Source: Campylobacteraceae bacterium
GTDB taxonomy: Bacteria > Campylobacterota > Campylobacteria > Campylobacterales > Sulfurovaceae
Length of the DNA stretch: 64,000 bases
Direction: 5' to 3'
Assembly (NCBI GenBank): GCA_027100635.1
Contig: JAMOOQ010000012.1
Span: 62,001-126,000 of the forward strand
The notes under the pieces are model-generated. The model saw nothing but the letters and a program-made list of their open reading frames with translations, did no database searches and was not told the origin of the DNA. Made by a program: the position numbers and the translations under genes. How positions within the stretch are numbered: the first letter of the stretch is position 1; every line of letters begins with the position of its first letter. This document shows positions 1 to 8,482 of the stretch, one piece after another.

Positions 1-1
1 T

Positions 2-697
2 ATTGCCATGGGTGTGGCTTTTTCTATCTTGATTCTTGCTGTTGTTCCTAAGTTTAAAGAGATTTTTGAAGCACTTAAAACTGAGTTACCTCTACCAACT
101 AGAATATTACTATTTTTAGAACATTATATGGGAACTTATATGTGGCAGATTTTGATTGTTCTTTTTGTCTCCATTAAAGCTCATGGGTATCTATATAAAA
201 CCAATAAGGGATGGAAGTATGGTACGGATAGGATTCTTATTCACCCTAAATTTCCTCTTGTAAGTAAAGCTATATTTCTTTCAACTATGCATAGGTATAG
301 TCTAATTTTTGGAGAACTTGTAAAGTCTGGTGTTCCCGTAAATGAGGCACTTGAGACGGCTGTAGGGATGGTAGATAATGAGATTCTCAAAGAAAAACTA
401 GGTAGTATTAATGGAAATATTGGTAGAGGAAAGAGTCTAACAGAGTCCATTATTGAAACAGGAATATATGAAAATATGTTGATACAGATGATAAAAGCAG
501 GAGAGATGGGTGGACAATTAGATTTGATGCTAGAAAAAGTTACAAACTATTATTATGCAGAATTTACAGATTTAATTGATAACTTATCAGCTTATATTGA
601 ACCAATTATGATGTTCTTTATTGCTTGTTTGGTTACACTTATGGCTTTAGGTATTTTTATGCCTATGTGGGGTATGGGAGATGCCGCAGCAGAGTAA
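2..697 (+). CDS. Type II secretion/type IV pilus inner-membrane platform protein, GspF/PilC family (5'-truncated by window edge)
   Basis: The reading frame is open from base 2, so the gene begins upstream of the window and only its C-terminal part (about 231 residues) is visible. Family knowledge: GspF/PilC proteins have two repeated cytoplasmic four-helix T2SSF domains separated by membrane helices and form the inner-membrane platform that the assembly ATPase works on. Visible here are one membrane helix near the start, a cytoplasmic domain containing the typical SGVPVNEAL and IKAGEMGGQLD stretches, and two C-terminal hydrophobic segments ending in a GIFMPMW-like tail typical of the family. 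Whether it serves a pilus/competence or a secretion machine cannot be decided; a ComEC homologue later in the window makes transformation pili plausible. Confidence 0.9.
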   Translation: MAMGVAFSILILAVVPKFKEIFEALKTELPLPTRILLFLEHYMGTYMWQILIVLFVSIKAHGYLYKTNKGWKYGTDRILIHPKFPLVSKAIFLSTMHRYSLIFGELVKSGVPVNEALETAVGMVDNEILKEKLGSINGNIGRGKSLTESIIETGIYENMLIQMIKAGEMGGQLDLMLEKVTNYYYAEFTDLIDNLSAYIEPIMMFFIACLVTLMALGIFMPMWGMGDAAAE

Positions 698-700
698 AAT

Positions 701-1441
701 ATGGGAATAGAACTTATTATAATAGGAGTTATTATCGGTATTATATCAGGATTCTTTGGAATTGGTGGAGGGATGATTTTAGTCCCTCTACTACTTATTA
801 TTGGATTTGATATAAATACAACTGTTGGAATATCTATTATACAAATGGTTTTCACATCAGTATATGGCTCTTATTTAAATTATAAGAAAGGCTCATTAGA
901 AATTAATGATGGTATTTTTATTGGTATTGGTGGTTTTATTGGTGGATTTGGTGGCTCTTTATTAACTCCTTTTATCCCAAGTGAAATTTTAAAATATCTA
1001 TTTCTTTTAATAATACTATTTGCAATTTTTAAACTAATCTTTTCAAAAGAGAAAAAAGATGAAGTTATGAATAATTCTATCTCTTGGCTACTTCTTCTAA
1101 CTATTGGAGTTATTATTGGAGTATTTGCAATTACTCTAGGAATAGGTGGTTCTGTTATGCTTACACCCATTTTGGCAGGAATTTTACACTATCCAATTAA
1201 AAAAGCAATTAGTGCTGGTTTATTTTTTGTTGTATTTTCTTCAATGGCAGGATTAATAGGAAGATTAACTAGTAATAATATTGATTTAGAAAATGGTCTC
1301 ATTGTTGCAATATCTTCACTCTTCGGAGTTTTTATTGGAATATGGTTTAAAGATCATATAACAAGTAAGAATCATAAGAATTTACTTATTTTGTTGTATC
1401 TTATTACTTTATTTATGATGATAAAAAAGATGTGGTTTTAA
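701..1441 (+). CDS. TauE/SafE family sulfite/organosulfur anion exporter-like membrane protein
   Basis: A 246-residue, strongly hydrophobic protein with about seven to eight membrane segments and an internal twofold repeat: the glycine-rich GxxSGxxGIGGGMILVPLL motif near the N terminus is echoed by GVFAITLGIGGSVMLTPIL after the middle. This is the signature of TauE/SafE (DUF81) permeases, which export sulfite, sulfoacetate or related anions; the substrate here is unknown. Length fits the family. It starts 3 bases after the GspF-like gene, so transcription from upstream is likely, and a 9-bp palindrome separates it from the rrf2 gene downstream. Family assignment is secure, substrate is not. 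Confidence 0.87.
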   Translation: MGIELIIIGVIIGIISGFFGIGGGMILVPLLLIIGFDINTTVGISIIQMVFTSVYGSYLNYKKGSLEINDGIFIGIGGFIGGFGGSLLTPFIPSEILKYLFLLIILFAIFKLIFSKEKKDEVMNNSISWLLLLTIGVIIGVFAITLGIGGSVMLTPILAGILHYPIKKAISAGLFFVVFSSMAGLIGRLTSNNIDLENGLIVAISSLFGVFIGIWFKDHITSKNHKNLLILLYLITLFMMIKKMWF

Positions 1442-1449
1442 AAAAAAGA

Positions 1450-1471
1450 TACTCTAATATAAATTAGAGTA
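1450..1471. promoter_or_regulatory. Palindrome upstream of rrf2 (candidate operator or hairpin)
   Basis: Two perfect 9-bp arms, TACTCTAAT and ATTAGAGTA, separated by 4 bases, lie 35 bp before the rrf2 start codon. There is no T-run after it, which argues against an intrinsic terminator and fits an autoregulatory operator for a dimeric Rrf2 protein. Function is inferred from position and symmetry only. Confidence 0.45.
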
Positions 1472-1505
1472 AAATTATCTTATTTAAAATATAGAAAAGG
1501 CTAAT

Positions 1506-1907
1506 ATGTTATTAACAAGAGCTAGTGAGTATGCATTATTATCATTGGGAAAGATACAAAGTTCAAATGTACCAATGGGTGCAGAATTGATAGCCAATGA
1601 GTTAAGTATTCCAAAGAGTTTTTTGGCAAAAATTCTTCAAAATCTTGCAAAACATGGTATTTTAGAGTCTCGTAAAGGGGCTCATGGTGGATTTTTTTTA
1701 GCAAGAAAGGTTGATGAAATTACAATATATAGTATTATCTTAGCAGCAGAGGGAAAAGCTCCTGCTATTTTTGATTGTACTCAATATAGTGATACTTGTC
1801 CAAATGGTACAATAGGAACATGCTATATATCACCTTTTTTAGCAAAATTTCAATCTAAGATAGATGGTTTTTTATATGAATTAACACTAGGAGATATACT
1901 TAAATGA
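1506..1907 (+). CDS. Rrf2 family transcriptional regulator with three-cysteine cluster motif
   Basis: 133 residues, normal length for Rrf2 proteins. An N-terminal winged helix-turn-helix (about residues 1-65; starts MLLTRASEYALLSL and contains the wing motif KGAHGGFFLAR) is followed by a dimerisation helix and a loop with cysteines at 91, 98 and 106. In IscR, NsrR and RsrR that loop ligates an iron-sulfur cluster, so this is probably a redox, iron-sulfur or nitric-oxide sensor rather than a CymR-type regulator lacking cysteines. Its stop overlaps the following DHH phosphoesterase start (ATGA), so the two are translationally coupled. The palindrome just upstream suggests autoregulation. Ligand and regulon are unknown. 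Confidence 0.88.
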   Translation: MLLTRASEYALLSLGKIQSSNVPMGAELIANELSIPKSFLAKILQNLAKHGILESRKGAHGGFFLARKVDEITIYSIILAAEGKAPAIFDCTQYSDTCPNGTIGTCYISPFLAKFQSKIDGFLYELTLGDILK

Positions 1908-2944
1908 TAAAATTATTACACCTTTCACATATTGATTTAGATGGATATGGATGTCAATACTTAACTAGTAAGTATTTTAAAAATATTAATTGTTATAATG
2001 CAAACTACGGACCTGAGGTTACCTCTAGGATAAAAGAGATAATTTATGATATTAAAAAGAGTCAATTATTTTATCCTAATCAAGAGATTATGATACTAAT
2101 TACAGATTTAAATTTAACACCAAAAGAGTCTGCATGGATAGAAAAAGAGGCAAAAGAACTTGATGTTGGACTTCAATTATTAGATCATCATGCTACAGGT
2201 CAAACCTCTGCTGATAGATATAAATGGTATCATCTTGATAGTTCAAAATCAGCAACATTAATTACATATAACTGGCTTCAAAATTTGTATAAATTTGATG
2301 AAGAGAACACTCTTTTAGATGTGGTTAAGACTATTAATGCTATTGATATATGGCTTAGTGATGATAAATTCTTTGAATTAGGTAAAGTATGTTTGGGAAT
2401 GATAGCTGGTTCAAGAGAGATAAATAAGATAGTTTTTCCTGATAATGATAGAGCATTTAAACTATTTTTAATAGATTCAATACAATCTGTAATATCAAAG
2501 AAAGATTCAAATATTTTATTAGATGATAATCTTCACTCTATTAAAAAGGAGTTTTTTACAGATGATAAAAATGATACAAAAGATAATCTTGTTGCGTCAT
2601 ATATTACAGATTTACTTGGTAAAGATAAAGATAGATTTAAAATATTTTATAAAAATTATAAGGGTGTTTTAGGTTATAATATAGGAAGCTCATCAATTAT
2701 TGGCAATAGATTTTTATTAGATAATCCTGATTATGACTTTTATATGGATATAAGTAGCCGTGGTTCATTTTCACTAAGAAGTAATGATAAGCTTGATGTT
2801 TCAATTATGGCACAAGAGATTGGTAATGGTGGTGGACATCCAAATGCGAGTGGTGGGAAAATAGAGGGATTTAAAAACTCTTTTGTATATGAAAAAGTTA
2901 AACTTGCTATTGTTGAACATATTAAAACCAAAACTATCAAATAA
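1904..2944 (+). CDS. DHH/DHHA1 family phosphoesterase (NrnB-like 3'-5' oligoribonuclease candidate)
   Basis: 346 residues with the DHH motifs in order: HIDLDG near residues 9-14 (metal ligands), an ITDLNLT aspartate motif, LLDHHATG near residue 95 and an AIDIWL aspartate, followed by a C-terminal DHHA1 domain with GNGGGHPNASGG. Proteins of this family hydrolyse short oligoribonucleotides (nanoRNA), pAp or cyclic dinucleotide products using two Mn ions. The lack of CBS or GGDEF domains makes NrnB/nanoRNase-type activity the best guess. It overlaps the Rrf2 gene by 4 bases and is followed 13 bases later by the PLD-like gene, so the three look like one operon. Exact substrate is inferred. Confidence 0.83.
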   Translation: MIKLLHLSHIDLDGYGCQYLTSKYFKNINCYNANYGPEVTSRIKEIIYDIKKSQLFYPNQEIMILITDLNLTPKESAWIEKEAKELDVGLQLLDHHATGQTSADRYKWYHLDSSKSATLITYNWLQNLYKFDEENTLLDVVKTINAIDIWLSDDKFFELGKVCLGMIAGSREINKIVFPDNDRAFKLFLIDSIQSVISKKDSNILLDDNLHSIKKEFFTDDKNDTKDNLVASYITDLLGKDKDRFKIFYKNYKGVLGYNIGSSSIIGNRFLLDNPDYDFYMDISSRGSFSLRSNDKLDVSIMAQEIGNGGGHPNASGGKIEGFKNSFVYEKVKLAIVEHIKTKTIK

Positions 2945-2957
2945 TTAAGAGAATTTA

Positions 2958-3935
2958 GTGGCGAAATTTAAATATATTCTATTTTTAGTATTAATCTTAT
3001 CATATATAGAGGCAAAAACCTATACTTATCTAAAGGTAGAACCATATTTTTCTAAAATAACAGGTAAATATTATAAAGATGGTGTTGATAATAAAATTAT
3101 AAATGATATAGATAAAGCATTCTCATCTATTAAAATGGCAATGTATTATCTAACAAATAAACATATCACTCAGTCTCTTATTAATGCTCATAATAGAGGT
3201 ATTAAAATTGAAGTTATAACAGATAATAAGATGATAAACAAAAAATATTTTACAAGACTTAGAGATGCAGGGATAAAAGTTATAGATGATGGAGATAAAT
3301 ATGCTTTAATGCATAATAAAATTTTAATTATAGATAAAGATATTCTTTGGATAAGTTCTGCTAATTATACTGTATATTCATTTTATAGAAATTATGATAA
3401 CTTTTTGAAAATCTCAGATAAAAAAGTGATAAAATATTATGATAAAAAGTTTGATGGACTATATAAGAATAATAGAGAGATTTTAAAACCATACATATCA
3501 GATAAAATAGAGGTGTATTTTTCTCCTGACACCAATTTTGAAAATAAAATTATAGATATTATCTCTAAAGCTAAAGAATCTATTAACTTTTTGGCTTTTG
3601 CATTTACAAATCCAAAAATTACAGATGCTTTAATATCTGCTCAAAATAGAGGTGTAAAGATAAAAGGTGTATTTGATAAAGCTCAAAATAATTATCAAAA
3701 ATATTCACAATATAAAGTACTTAAAGAAAATAATATATCTGTAGTTTTAGATAAAAATCCAAAAAAACTACATAGTAAAGTTATCATCATAGATAAAAAA
3801 ATTGTAATAACTGGATCATATAACTTTACAAAAAAAGCTAATAATAAAAATGACGAAAACTCTATAGTGATATATGATAAAGCTATAGCAAAAGAGTATA
3901 TTGATAATTTTAATAATATATATTACTCTAAATAA
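2958..3935 (+). CDS. Exported phospholipase D-like (HKD) protein
   Basis: 325 residues starting at a GTG codon preceded by AAGAGA. An N-terminal hydrophobic stretch (about residues 5-18, ending near IEA) looks like a signal peptide. Two PLD active-site motifs are present: MHNKILIIDKD with ISSANYT near residues 115-140, and LHSKVIIIDKK with TGSYNFT near residues 270-300. Both His-Lys pairs are intact; the second motif has DKK after the isoleucines. Members of this architecture include secreted Nuc-type DNA/RNA endonucleases and phospholipases. Periplasmic or secreted nuclease activity is the simplest guess but lipid substrates are not excluded. Lysine and asparagine content is high, like its neighbours. 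Confidence 0.82.
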   Translation: MAKFKYILFLVLILSYIEAKTYTYLKVEPYFSKITGKYYKDGVDNKIINDIDKAFSSIKMAMYYLTNKHITQSLINAHNRGIKIEVITDNKMINKKYFTRLRDAGIKVIDDGDKYALMHNKILIIDKDILWISSANYTVYSFYRNYDNFLKISDKKVIKYYDKKFDGLYKNNREILKPYISDKIEVYFSPDTNFENKIIDIISKAKESINFLAFAFTNPKITDALISAQNRGVKIKGVFDKAQNNYQKYSQYKVLKENNISVVLDKNPKKLHSKVIIIDKKIVITGSYNFTKKANNKNDENSIVIYDKAIAKEYIDNFNNIYYSK

Positions 3936-4026
3936 GTTTTAAATATAAAATTTATATGCTTTTAAGAGCAAAAAAGATAAAATAGTTAATCTAACTCAAT
4001 TAACAATCAACAAAGGTTTATATAAC

Positions 4027-5187
4027 ATGCCACATATTAAAGTAGAAAAATTTGATACCCAACTAATTGAGACTTTGGATGATATTGTAGTATTTAGAGC
4101 TATAGTTTTAAATAGTGATGATGAACTTTTCGCTATTAATTATAAAAATGAAGAATTTTTACTTCATCTTAAAAAAACAGATAATAATTATATGATAAAA
4201 TATGATAAAATTACAAGACCATTAAAGGTTGAGCTTTTAAAAGAGGCTATATCTCAAATAGCAACTAGACTAAACCTAAAAATCCTAAGTTCTAATATTC
4301 AAAATAAAAATCCAAAAGGATCAATATCTTCAAAATATTTAAAAAAAATTAAAGATTTTGAAAGTATTAATTTTTCTAAAAAAAGAGTTTCTATAGAGGT
4401 TGGTTTTGGAAGTGGTAAGCATATTCTTTATCAAGCAAATCAGAATAGAGATAAATTATATATTGGCATAGAGATACATACTCCATCAGCCCAACAACTA
4501 TTAAATCAGATAGATATTCAACAATTAGATAATATATGGGTAGTCAATTATGATGCAAGACTTCTTTTAGAGATGATTCCATCAAATATTTTAGATGAAA
4601 TTTTCGTACATTTTCCAATTCCATGGGACAAAAAACCTCATAGAAGAGTTATTAGTAAAAGTTTTTTAGATGAATCAATAAGAGTATTAAAAGTAGATGG
4701 AAAGTTAGAACTTAGAACAGATAGTAATAAATATTTTTGGTACTCTTTAGATACATTTTTATCTTATCCTAAAATTATGGTTAATATCAAAAAGAATGAA
4801 GATTTGCCAGTAATAAGTAAATATGAGGCAAGATGGAGACGACAAGAGAAAGATATATATGATGTATCTGTAATATCACAAGCCATTAGTGACGATAGGG
4901 ATAATATATATGATTTTAGTTTTAAAGATATTAGCTTTAATTCTGAACTTATAAATACTTTACCAAAAGAGACCATTATTGAAGATCAATTTTTTATTCA
5001 CTTTGAAAGAACTTATACTATTAAAGATAATATGTTACTTGTTAAATGTGCATTTGGTAGTTTTGATAGACCAGAACATAAATATATTTTGATAGCCAAA
5101 GAGAGTAGATATTTATCTTCAACACCTGTATCAACTCTAACCAATTATAAAGCACATCAAAAACTACAGGAGTATTTAGATGTCTAG
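4027..5187 (+). CDS. trmB: tRNA (guanine-N7-)-methyltransferase
   Basis: 386 residues, longer than the roughly 220-240 residues of E. coli TrmB because of an N-terminal domain of about 110 residues and a C-terminal tail, a form known from epsilonproteobacteria. The Rossmann methyltransferase core carries the SAM motif VEVGFGSGKHI near residue 123, the acidic IGIEIH strand, the FPIPWDKKPHRR catalytic motif and ELRTDSNKYF. It makes m7G46 in tRNA. It heads a tight operon with ftsE, ftsX and an EnvC-like gene (8-base overlap with ftsE), an arrangement I recall from Campylobacter jejuni. Confidence 0.93.
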   Translation: MPHIKVEKFDTQLIETLDDIVVFRAIVLNSDDELFAINYKNEEFLLHLKKTDNNYMIKYDKITRPLKVELLKEAISQIATRLNLKILSSNIQNKNPKGSISSKYLKKIKDFESINFSKKRVSIEVGFGSGKHILYQANQNRDKLYIGIEIHTPSAQQLLNQIDIQQLDNIWVVNYDARLLLEMIPSNILDEIFVHFPIPWDKKPHRRVISKSFLDESIRVLKVDGKLELRTDSNKYFWYSLDTFLSYPKIMVNIKKNEDLPVISKYEARWRRQEKDIYDVSVISQAISDDRDNIYDFSFKDISFNSELINTLPKETIIEDQFFIHFERTYTIKDNMLLVKCAFGSFDRPEHKYILIAKESRYLSSTPVSTLTNYKAHQKLQEYLDV

Positions 5188-5854
5188 TGTGGTATCAGCT
5201 TTTAATTTAAGCTTATCTTATAATAATAGTGAAAATGATATAATTCAAAATGCTACATTTGATATAAAAAAGGGTGAATTTGTTTTTATTACTGGTCTTA
5301 GTGGAAGTGGAAAATCAACATTACTAAAAGCACTTTATGGAGAACTTATACCAAAAGAAGGGGAATTAGTAGTTGGAGGTCTTAATTTAAATAGTATAGA
5401 GAAAAAAAAACTTCAAGAGTTAAGAAGACATCTTGGTATTATTTTTCAAGATTATAAACTTATTAATGAGTGGAGTGTAGAAAAAAATGTTGTTTTACCA
5501 CTTATTATAGATGGATACTCTAAAGATATACAAAAAACTCAATCAACAAGACTTTTAAAGCATGTTAAACTTAGTGAATATGCAGAAAAATTACCATTAG
5601 AACTTAGTGGTGGGGAACAACAAAGAGTTGGTGTTGCTAGAGCATTATCCAAAAATCCATTTTTAATATTAGCAGATGAACCAACAGGAAACCTTGATGA
5701 ATATTCATCTAATGTAATTTGGGATTTGATGGAAACAAGTTGTGAGCAACTTCAAACTACTGTGATTGTTGTTACGCATAAAATTCCTACAATATTTTCT
5801 ATCCCATATAGGCATTTAATTATTGAAAATAGAGAAGTTTATGAAATTCATTAA
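5180..5854 (+). CDS. ftsE: Cell-division ABC transporter ATP-binding protein FtsE
   Basis: 224 residues. Walker A GLSGSGKST at 39-47, Q-loop FQDYKL, signature LSGGEQQR near 142 and Walker B ILADEP near 163, with a VTHK switch histidine. FtsE is the ATPase of FtsEX, which sits at the septum and opens a periplasmic amidase activator to split daughter-cell peptidoglycan. Identification as FtsE rather than a generic ABC ATPase rests on the FtsX-like permease that overlaps its end and the EnvC-like gene after that. It overlaps trmB by 8 bases. Confidence 0.92.
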   Translation: MSSVVSAFNLSLSYNNSENDIIQNATFDIKKGEFVFITGLSGSGKSTLLKALYGELIPKEGELVVGGLNLNSIEKKKLQELRRHLGIIFQDYKLINEWSVEKNVVLPLIIDGYSKDIQKTQSTRLLKHVKLSEYAEKLPLELSGGEQQRVGVARALSKNPFLILADEPTGNLDEYSSNVIWDLMETSCEQLQTTVIVVTHKIPTIFSIPYRHLIIENREVYEIH

Positions 5855-6653
5855 AAATCACCTTACTTTTATATTTCCTTTGATGGCTATACTTATTGGT
5901 ATAGAGTTTTTTTTAGTATTTGAAAGAACAACTATAAGCTATGAAGATGGCTTAAGAGATAAATATAGTATGTTAGTTGTAGTTCACGACGAGATAGATT
6001 TGGAGTCTATACAAAATTTAAATCCACATATATTCTCAATTGATTTAATTAAAAAAGATGCTATTGTAGATGAGATTTCAAAGGGTCTAAAGGAGTCAAG
6101 TAAAAAGAACTTATCTAAATTACTTCCATACTTTTATAATGTGAAATTAGATACATACTTTGATATTAAGCAGATAGATAAGATAAAAGCTGACTTAGAG
6201 AAGAGTCCAATTGTTAAGAGTGTTGAGACATTTGATAATAGCCATGATTCAAATTATAAATTATTTATATTTTTAAAGTTTATATTTAAAATCTTTATCT
6301 CATTTATAGCTGTTGTTAGTTTTTTTCTTATTATAAAACAGATGGAGATATGGAGTCTTGTTCATAAACAAAGGATGAAAGTGATGGAGATTTTTGGAGC
6401 ACCTCTACTCCTTAGAAGTGCTGTAATGTACCGTATCGCCATAGTTGATTCTATAATTTCAACCATTATTATTTCTCTTTTTTTTGTACATTTAAAGTAT
6501 AACTGGGTAGATAGTAGTGGTATTGATATATTAGTACATAATCGTGATTTAATCTTTGAATTTAATGACCTATTTAAGATGCTTGGTATCTCACTATTAA
6601 TAGTTATATCATCTGTATCTATGGTTATTTCAAGATTAAAGGATGATAATTGA
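5841..6653 (+). CDS. ftsX: Cell-division permease FtsX
   Basis: 270 residues from the ATG at 5841; a TTG 18 bases upstream is also in frame but less likely. Topology is FtsX-like: an N-terminal membrane helix (about residues 8-25), a periplasmic domain of about 120 residues, then three hydrophobic segments (near 145-165, 197-215 and 240-262). FtsX transmits ATP-driven motion from FtsE to a periplasmic EnvC-type activator. It overlaps ftsE by 14 bases and the EnvC-like gene by 4. Sequence conservation of FtsX is low, so the call relies on topology plus operon context. Confidence 0.88.
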   Translation: MKFIKNHLTFIFPLMAILIGIEFFLVFERTTISYEDGLRDKYSMLVVVHDEIDLESIQNLNPHIFSIDLIKKDAIVDEISKGLKESSKKNLSKLLPYFYNVKLDTYFDIKQIDKIKADLEKSPIVKSVETFDNSHDSNYKLFIFLKFIFKIFISFIAVVSFFLIIKQMEIWSLVHKQRMKVMEIFGAPLLLRSAVMYRIAIVDSIISTIIISLFFVHLKYNWVDSSGIDILVHNRDLIFEFNDLFKMLGISLLIVISSVSMVISRLKDDN

Positions 6654-7861
6654 AAATTATAGTGATATTAATATTATCAATTTTTATATTAAATGGCGAA
6701 ACAACCAATATTAAAATTAAAAAATCTAAAAAAGAATTAAATGTTGTTAAAAGAGATAAAAGAAGCACAAGTGCAAGGCTTTCAGAAGTTGTAAAAAGTA
6801 TAAAAAAAACAAAATTAGAGCAAGAGAGATTAAATACTAAGCTAATCAAATTAAAAGAACAAAAAAAAGTAGATGATGTTTTATATAAAAGAGCTAAGAA
6901 TAAATTAAATGAATATAATAAATTATATAGAGATGCAGAAAAAGAGATAAAAAAACGAAATATGCAATTCTTATCTCTATTATCAAATCAGTTTGGAATA
7001 ATATTTGCAATGAAAGAGCTTGATAAAAATACACCAACCTCTATTATATATAGAGAGCTGTACTCACACTATAAAACAGAAAATATTAAAGAGTTACAAG
7101 ATTTAAAAAGTGATATAACTAAGTGGAAAAGAAAAAAGAATTCTATTGTAGCAAAACAAAAAGATATAAAAAGAAGTATGAGGCGTATAGAAAAACAAAA
7201 AATTAATTTTAATAAACAAAAAAGAAAAAGAGTAAAACTATTATCAAGGTTAGCAACAGATGAAAATATATACAAAAAAAAGTTAAGTACTATTATAGAT
7301 AAACAAGCATCTCTTCGTTCAACTTTGGCAAATTTAAATATTCTTAAAGCAAAAGATGTTAATAAAGCAAAAGCTGCTGCAAGAGCAAGAAAAAAAGCAT
7401 TAAAATCTAAAAAAAGAGGGAAAAAGAGTAAAACAAATTCAAACTCTTCATACTATAAAACAGCAGTTACTGCTTATCGTGGTTCAAAAACTATATCTCC
7501 AATATCAAATGCTACAGTTACGAAAAGATTTGGTTCATATACTGATCCAATTTATAATATAAAAATTTTTAATGACTCTATCACACTTAAATCTCCATCA
7601 AGTAATAGCAAAGTTAGAAGTGTTCTTTCAGGTAAAATTGTATTCTCAGGAAAAAGTAGTATGTTAGGAAATGTAATTGTAATATCTCATCGTAAAAAAA
7701 TACATACAATATATGCAGGACTTTCAAAAATTGCTCCAACCATAAGAGTTGGAAAACGTGTTAAAAAAGGATATGTTATAGGAAGAATATCTAAAAAATT
7801 AATTTTTCAAGCAACAAAAAACTCTAAACATATAAATCCACTAAAACTTATTAAGTTATAA
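6650..7861 (+). CDS. EnvC-like murein hydrolase activator with degenerate LytM/M23 domain
   Basis: 403 residues, start TTG at 6650 overlapping the ftsX stop, with AAGGA upstream. Signal peptide at 1-15 (ending NGE), a long lysine/glutamate-rich coiled coil (about 20-230), a basic linker and a C-terminal LytM-like domain (about 290-400). The domain keeps the fold signature (VRSVLSGKIVFSGK, VIVISHRKKIHTIYAGL) but lacks the canonical zinc-binding HxxxD and HxH sets, so it should not be catalytic. That is the EnvC pattern: coiled coil binds FtsX, degenerate LytM activates an amidase. Position right after ftsEX supports the role strongly. Confidence 0.88.
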   Translation: MKIIVILILSIFILNGETTNIKIKKSKKELNVVKRDKRSTSARLSEVVKSIKKTKLEQERLNTKLIKLKEQKKVDDVLYKRAKNKLNEYNKLYRDAEKEIKKRNMQFLSLLSNQFGIIFAMKELDKNTPTSIIYRELYSHYKTENIKELQDLKSDITKWKRKKNSIVAKQKDIKRSMRRIEKQKINFNKQKRKRVKLLSRLATDENIYKKKLSTIIDKQASLRSTLANLNILKAKDVNKAKAAARARKKALKSKKRGKKSKTNSNSSYYKTAVTAYRGSKTISPISNATVTKRFGSYTDPIYNIKIFNDSITLKSPSSNSKVRSVLSGKIVFSGKSSMLGNVIVISHRKKIHTIYAGLSKIAPTIRVGKRVKKGYVIGRISKKLIFQATKNSKHINPLKLIKL

Positions 7862-7864
7862 TAT

Positions 7865-8461
7865 ATGAATAATAGAACAGAAGATATCTCATCATCTACT
7901 AAGAAACTTATTTTTATAATATTTTTTCTTTTTTTAATTCTATTTTCTAAATATTTACCTTATGGAAATATTCAAACCAATGATAACTCTTCTCTAAAAA
8001 TGATTTTTAATCTATATTTTTTCATATCCTATCAAACTTTAGGAATAGTACATGAGGGTGGTCATGGAATTTGTCATCTTATTGAATGTCCAAAATTTAT
8101 AACAACATTAAATGGTACAATATTTCAAGTTCTTTTTCCATTAGGTATAGGTTATTATTATAAATTAAGAGAAAATTATATTGGATTTTGGATAGGAATA
8201 TTTTTTACAGGTTTTTCCTTACAATATACTTCATGGTATATCTCAACAGCTCATCAAGGTTTATTTGTATCAGGTTCCAAATCTTTTCTTGGTCAAGATG
8301 GGTATCATGATTTTAATTATATCTTAGATACTATGGGACTACTTGCATATGATAATGGAATATCTATTTTAGTTAAACTAATAGCCTATGGATTAATGAT
8401 TTTTTCTGTTTGGAAAATGTTTCTTTTGGCATTTAATATGAAATCACTTTCAAAAAGATAA
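7865..8461 (+). CDS. Putative membrane metalloprotease-like protein with HEGGH motif
   Basis: 198 residues, not recognised as a named family. It has a hydrophobic segment at about 14-31, then TLGIVHEGGHGICHL, in which H63-E64-x-x-H67 fits an HExxH zinc motif inside a hydrophobic context, followed by two or three more hydrophobic segments and a GQDGYHDFNYIL stretch that could supply a third ligand, as the late Asp motif does in site-2 (M50) proteases. It begins 3 bases after the EnvC-like gene and is probably co-transcribed. A membrane-embedded M50-type protease is a reasonable hypothesis; a non-catalytic membrane protein is the alternative. Confidence 0.6.
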   Translation: MNNRTEDISSSTKKLIFIIFFLFLILFSKYLPYGNIQTNDNSSLKMIFNLYFFISYQTLGIVHEGGHGICHLIECPKFITTLNGTIFQVLFPLGIGYYYKLRENYIGFWIGIFFTGFSLQYTSWYISTAHQGLFVSGSKSFLGQDGYHDFNYILDTMGLLAYDNGISILVKLIAYGLMIFSVWKMFLLAFNMKSLSKR

Positions 8462-8482
8462 AATTTTAAAAAAAGGGAAAAT

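Noticed and set aside
1522-1704. Minus-strand open frames inside the rrf2 gene and similar antisense frames across other genes
   Set aside because: They lie antisense to clearly recognisable proteins, have no ribosome-binding sites and encode low-complexity peptides.
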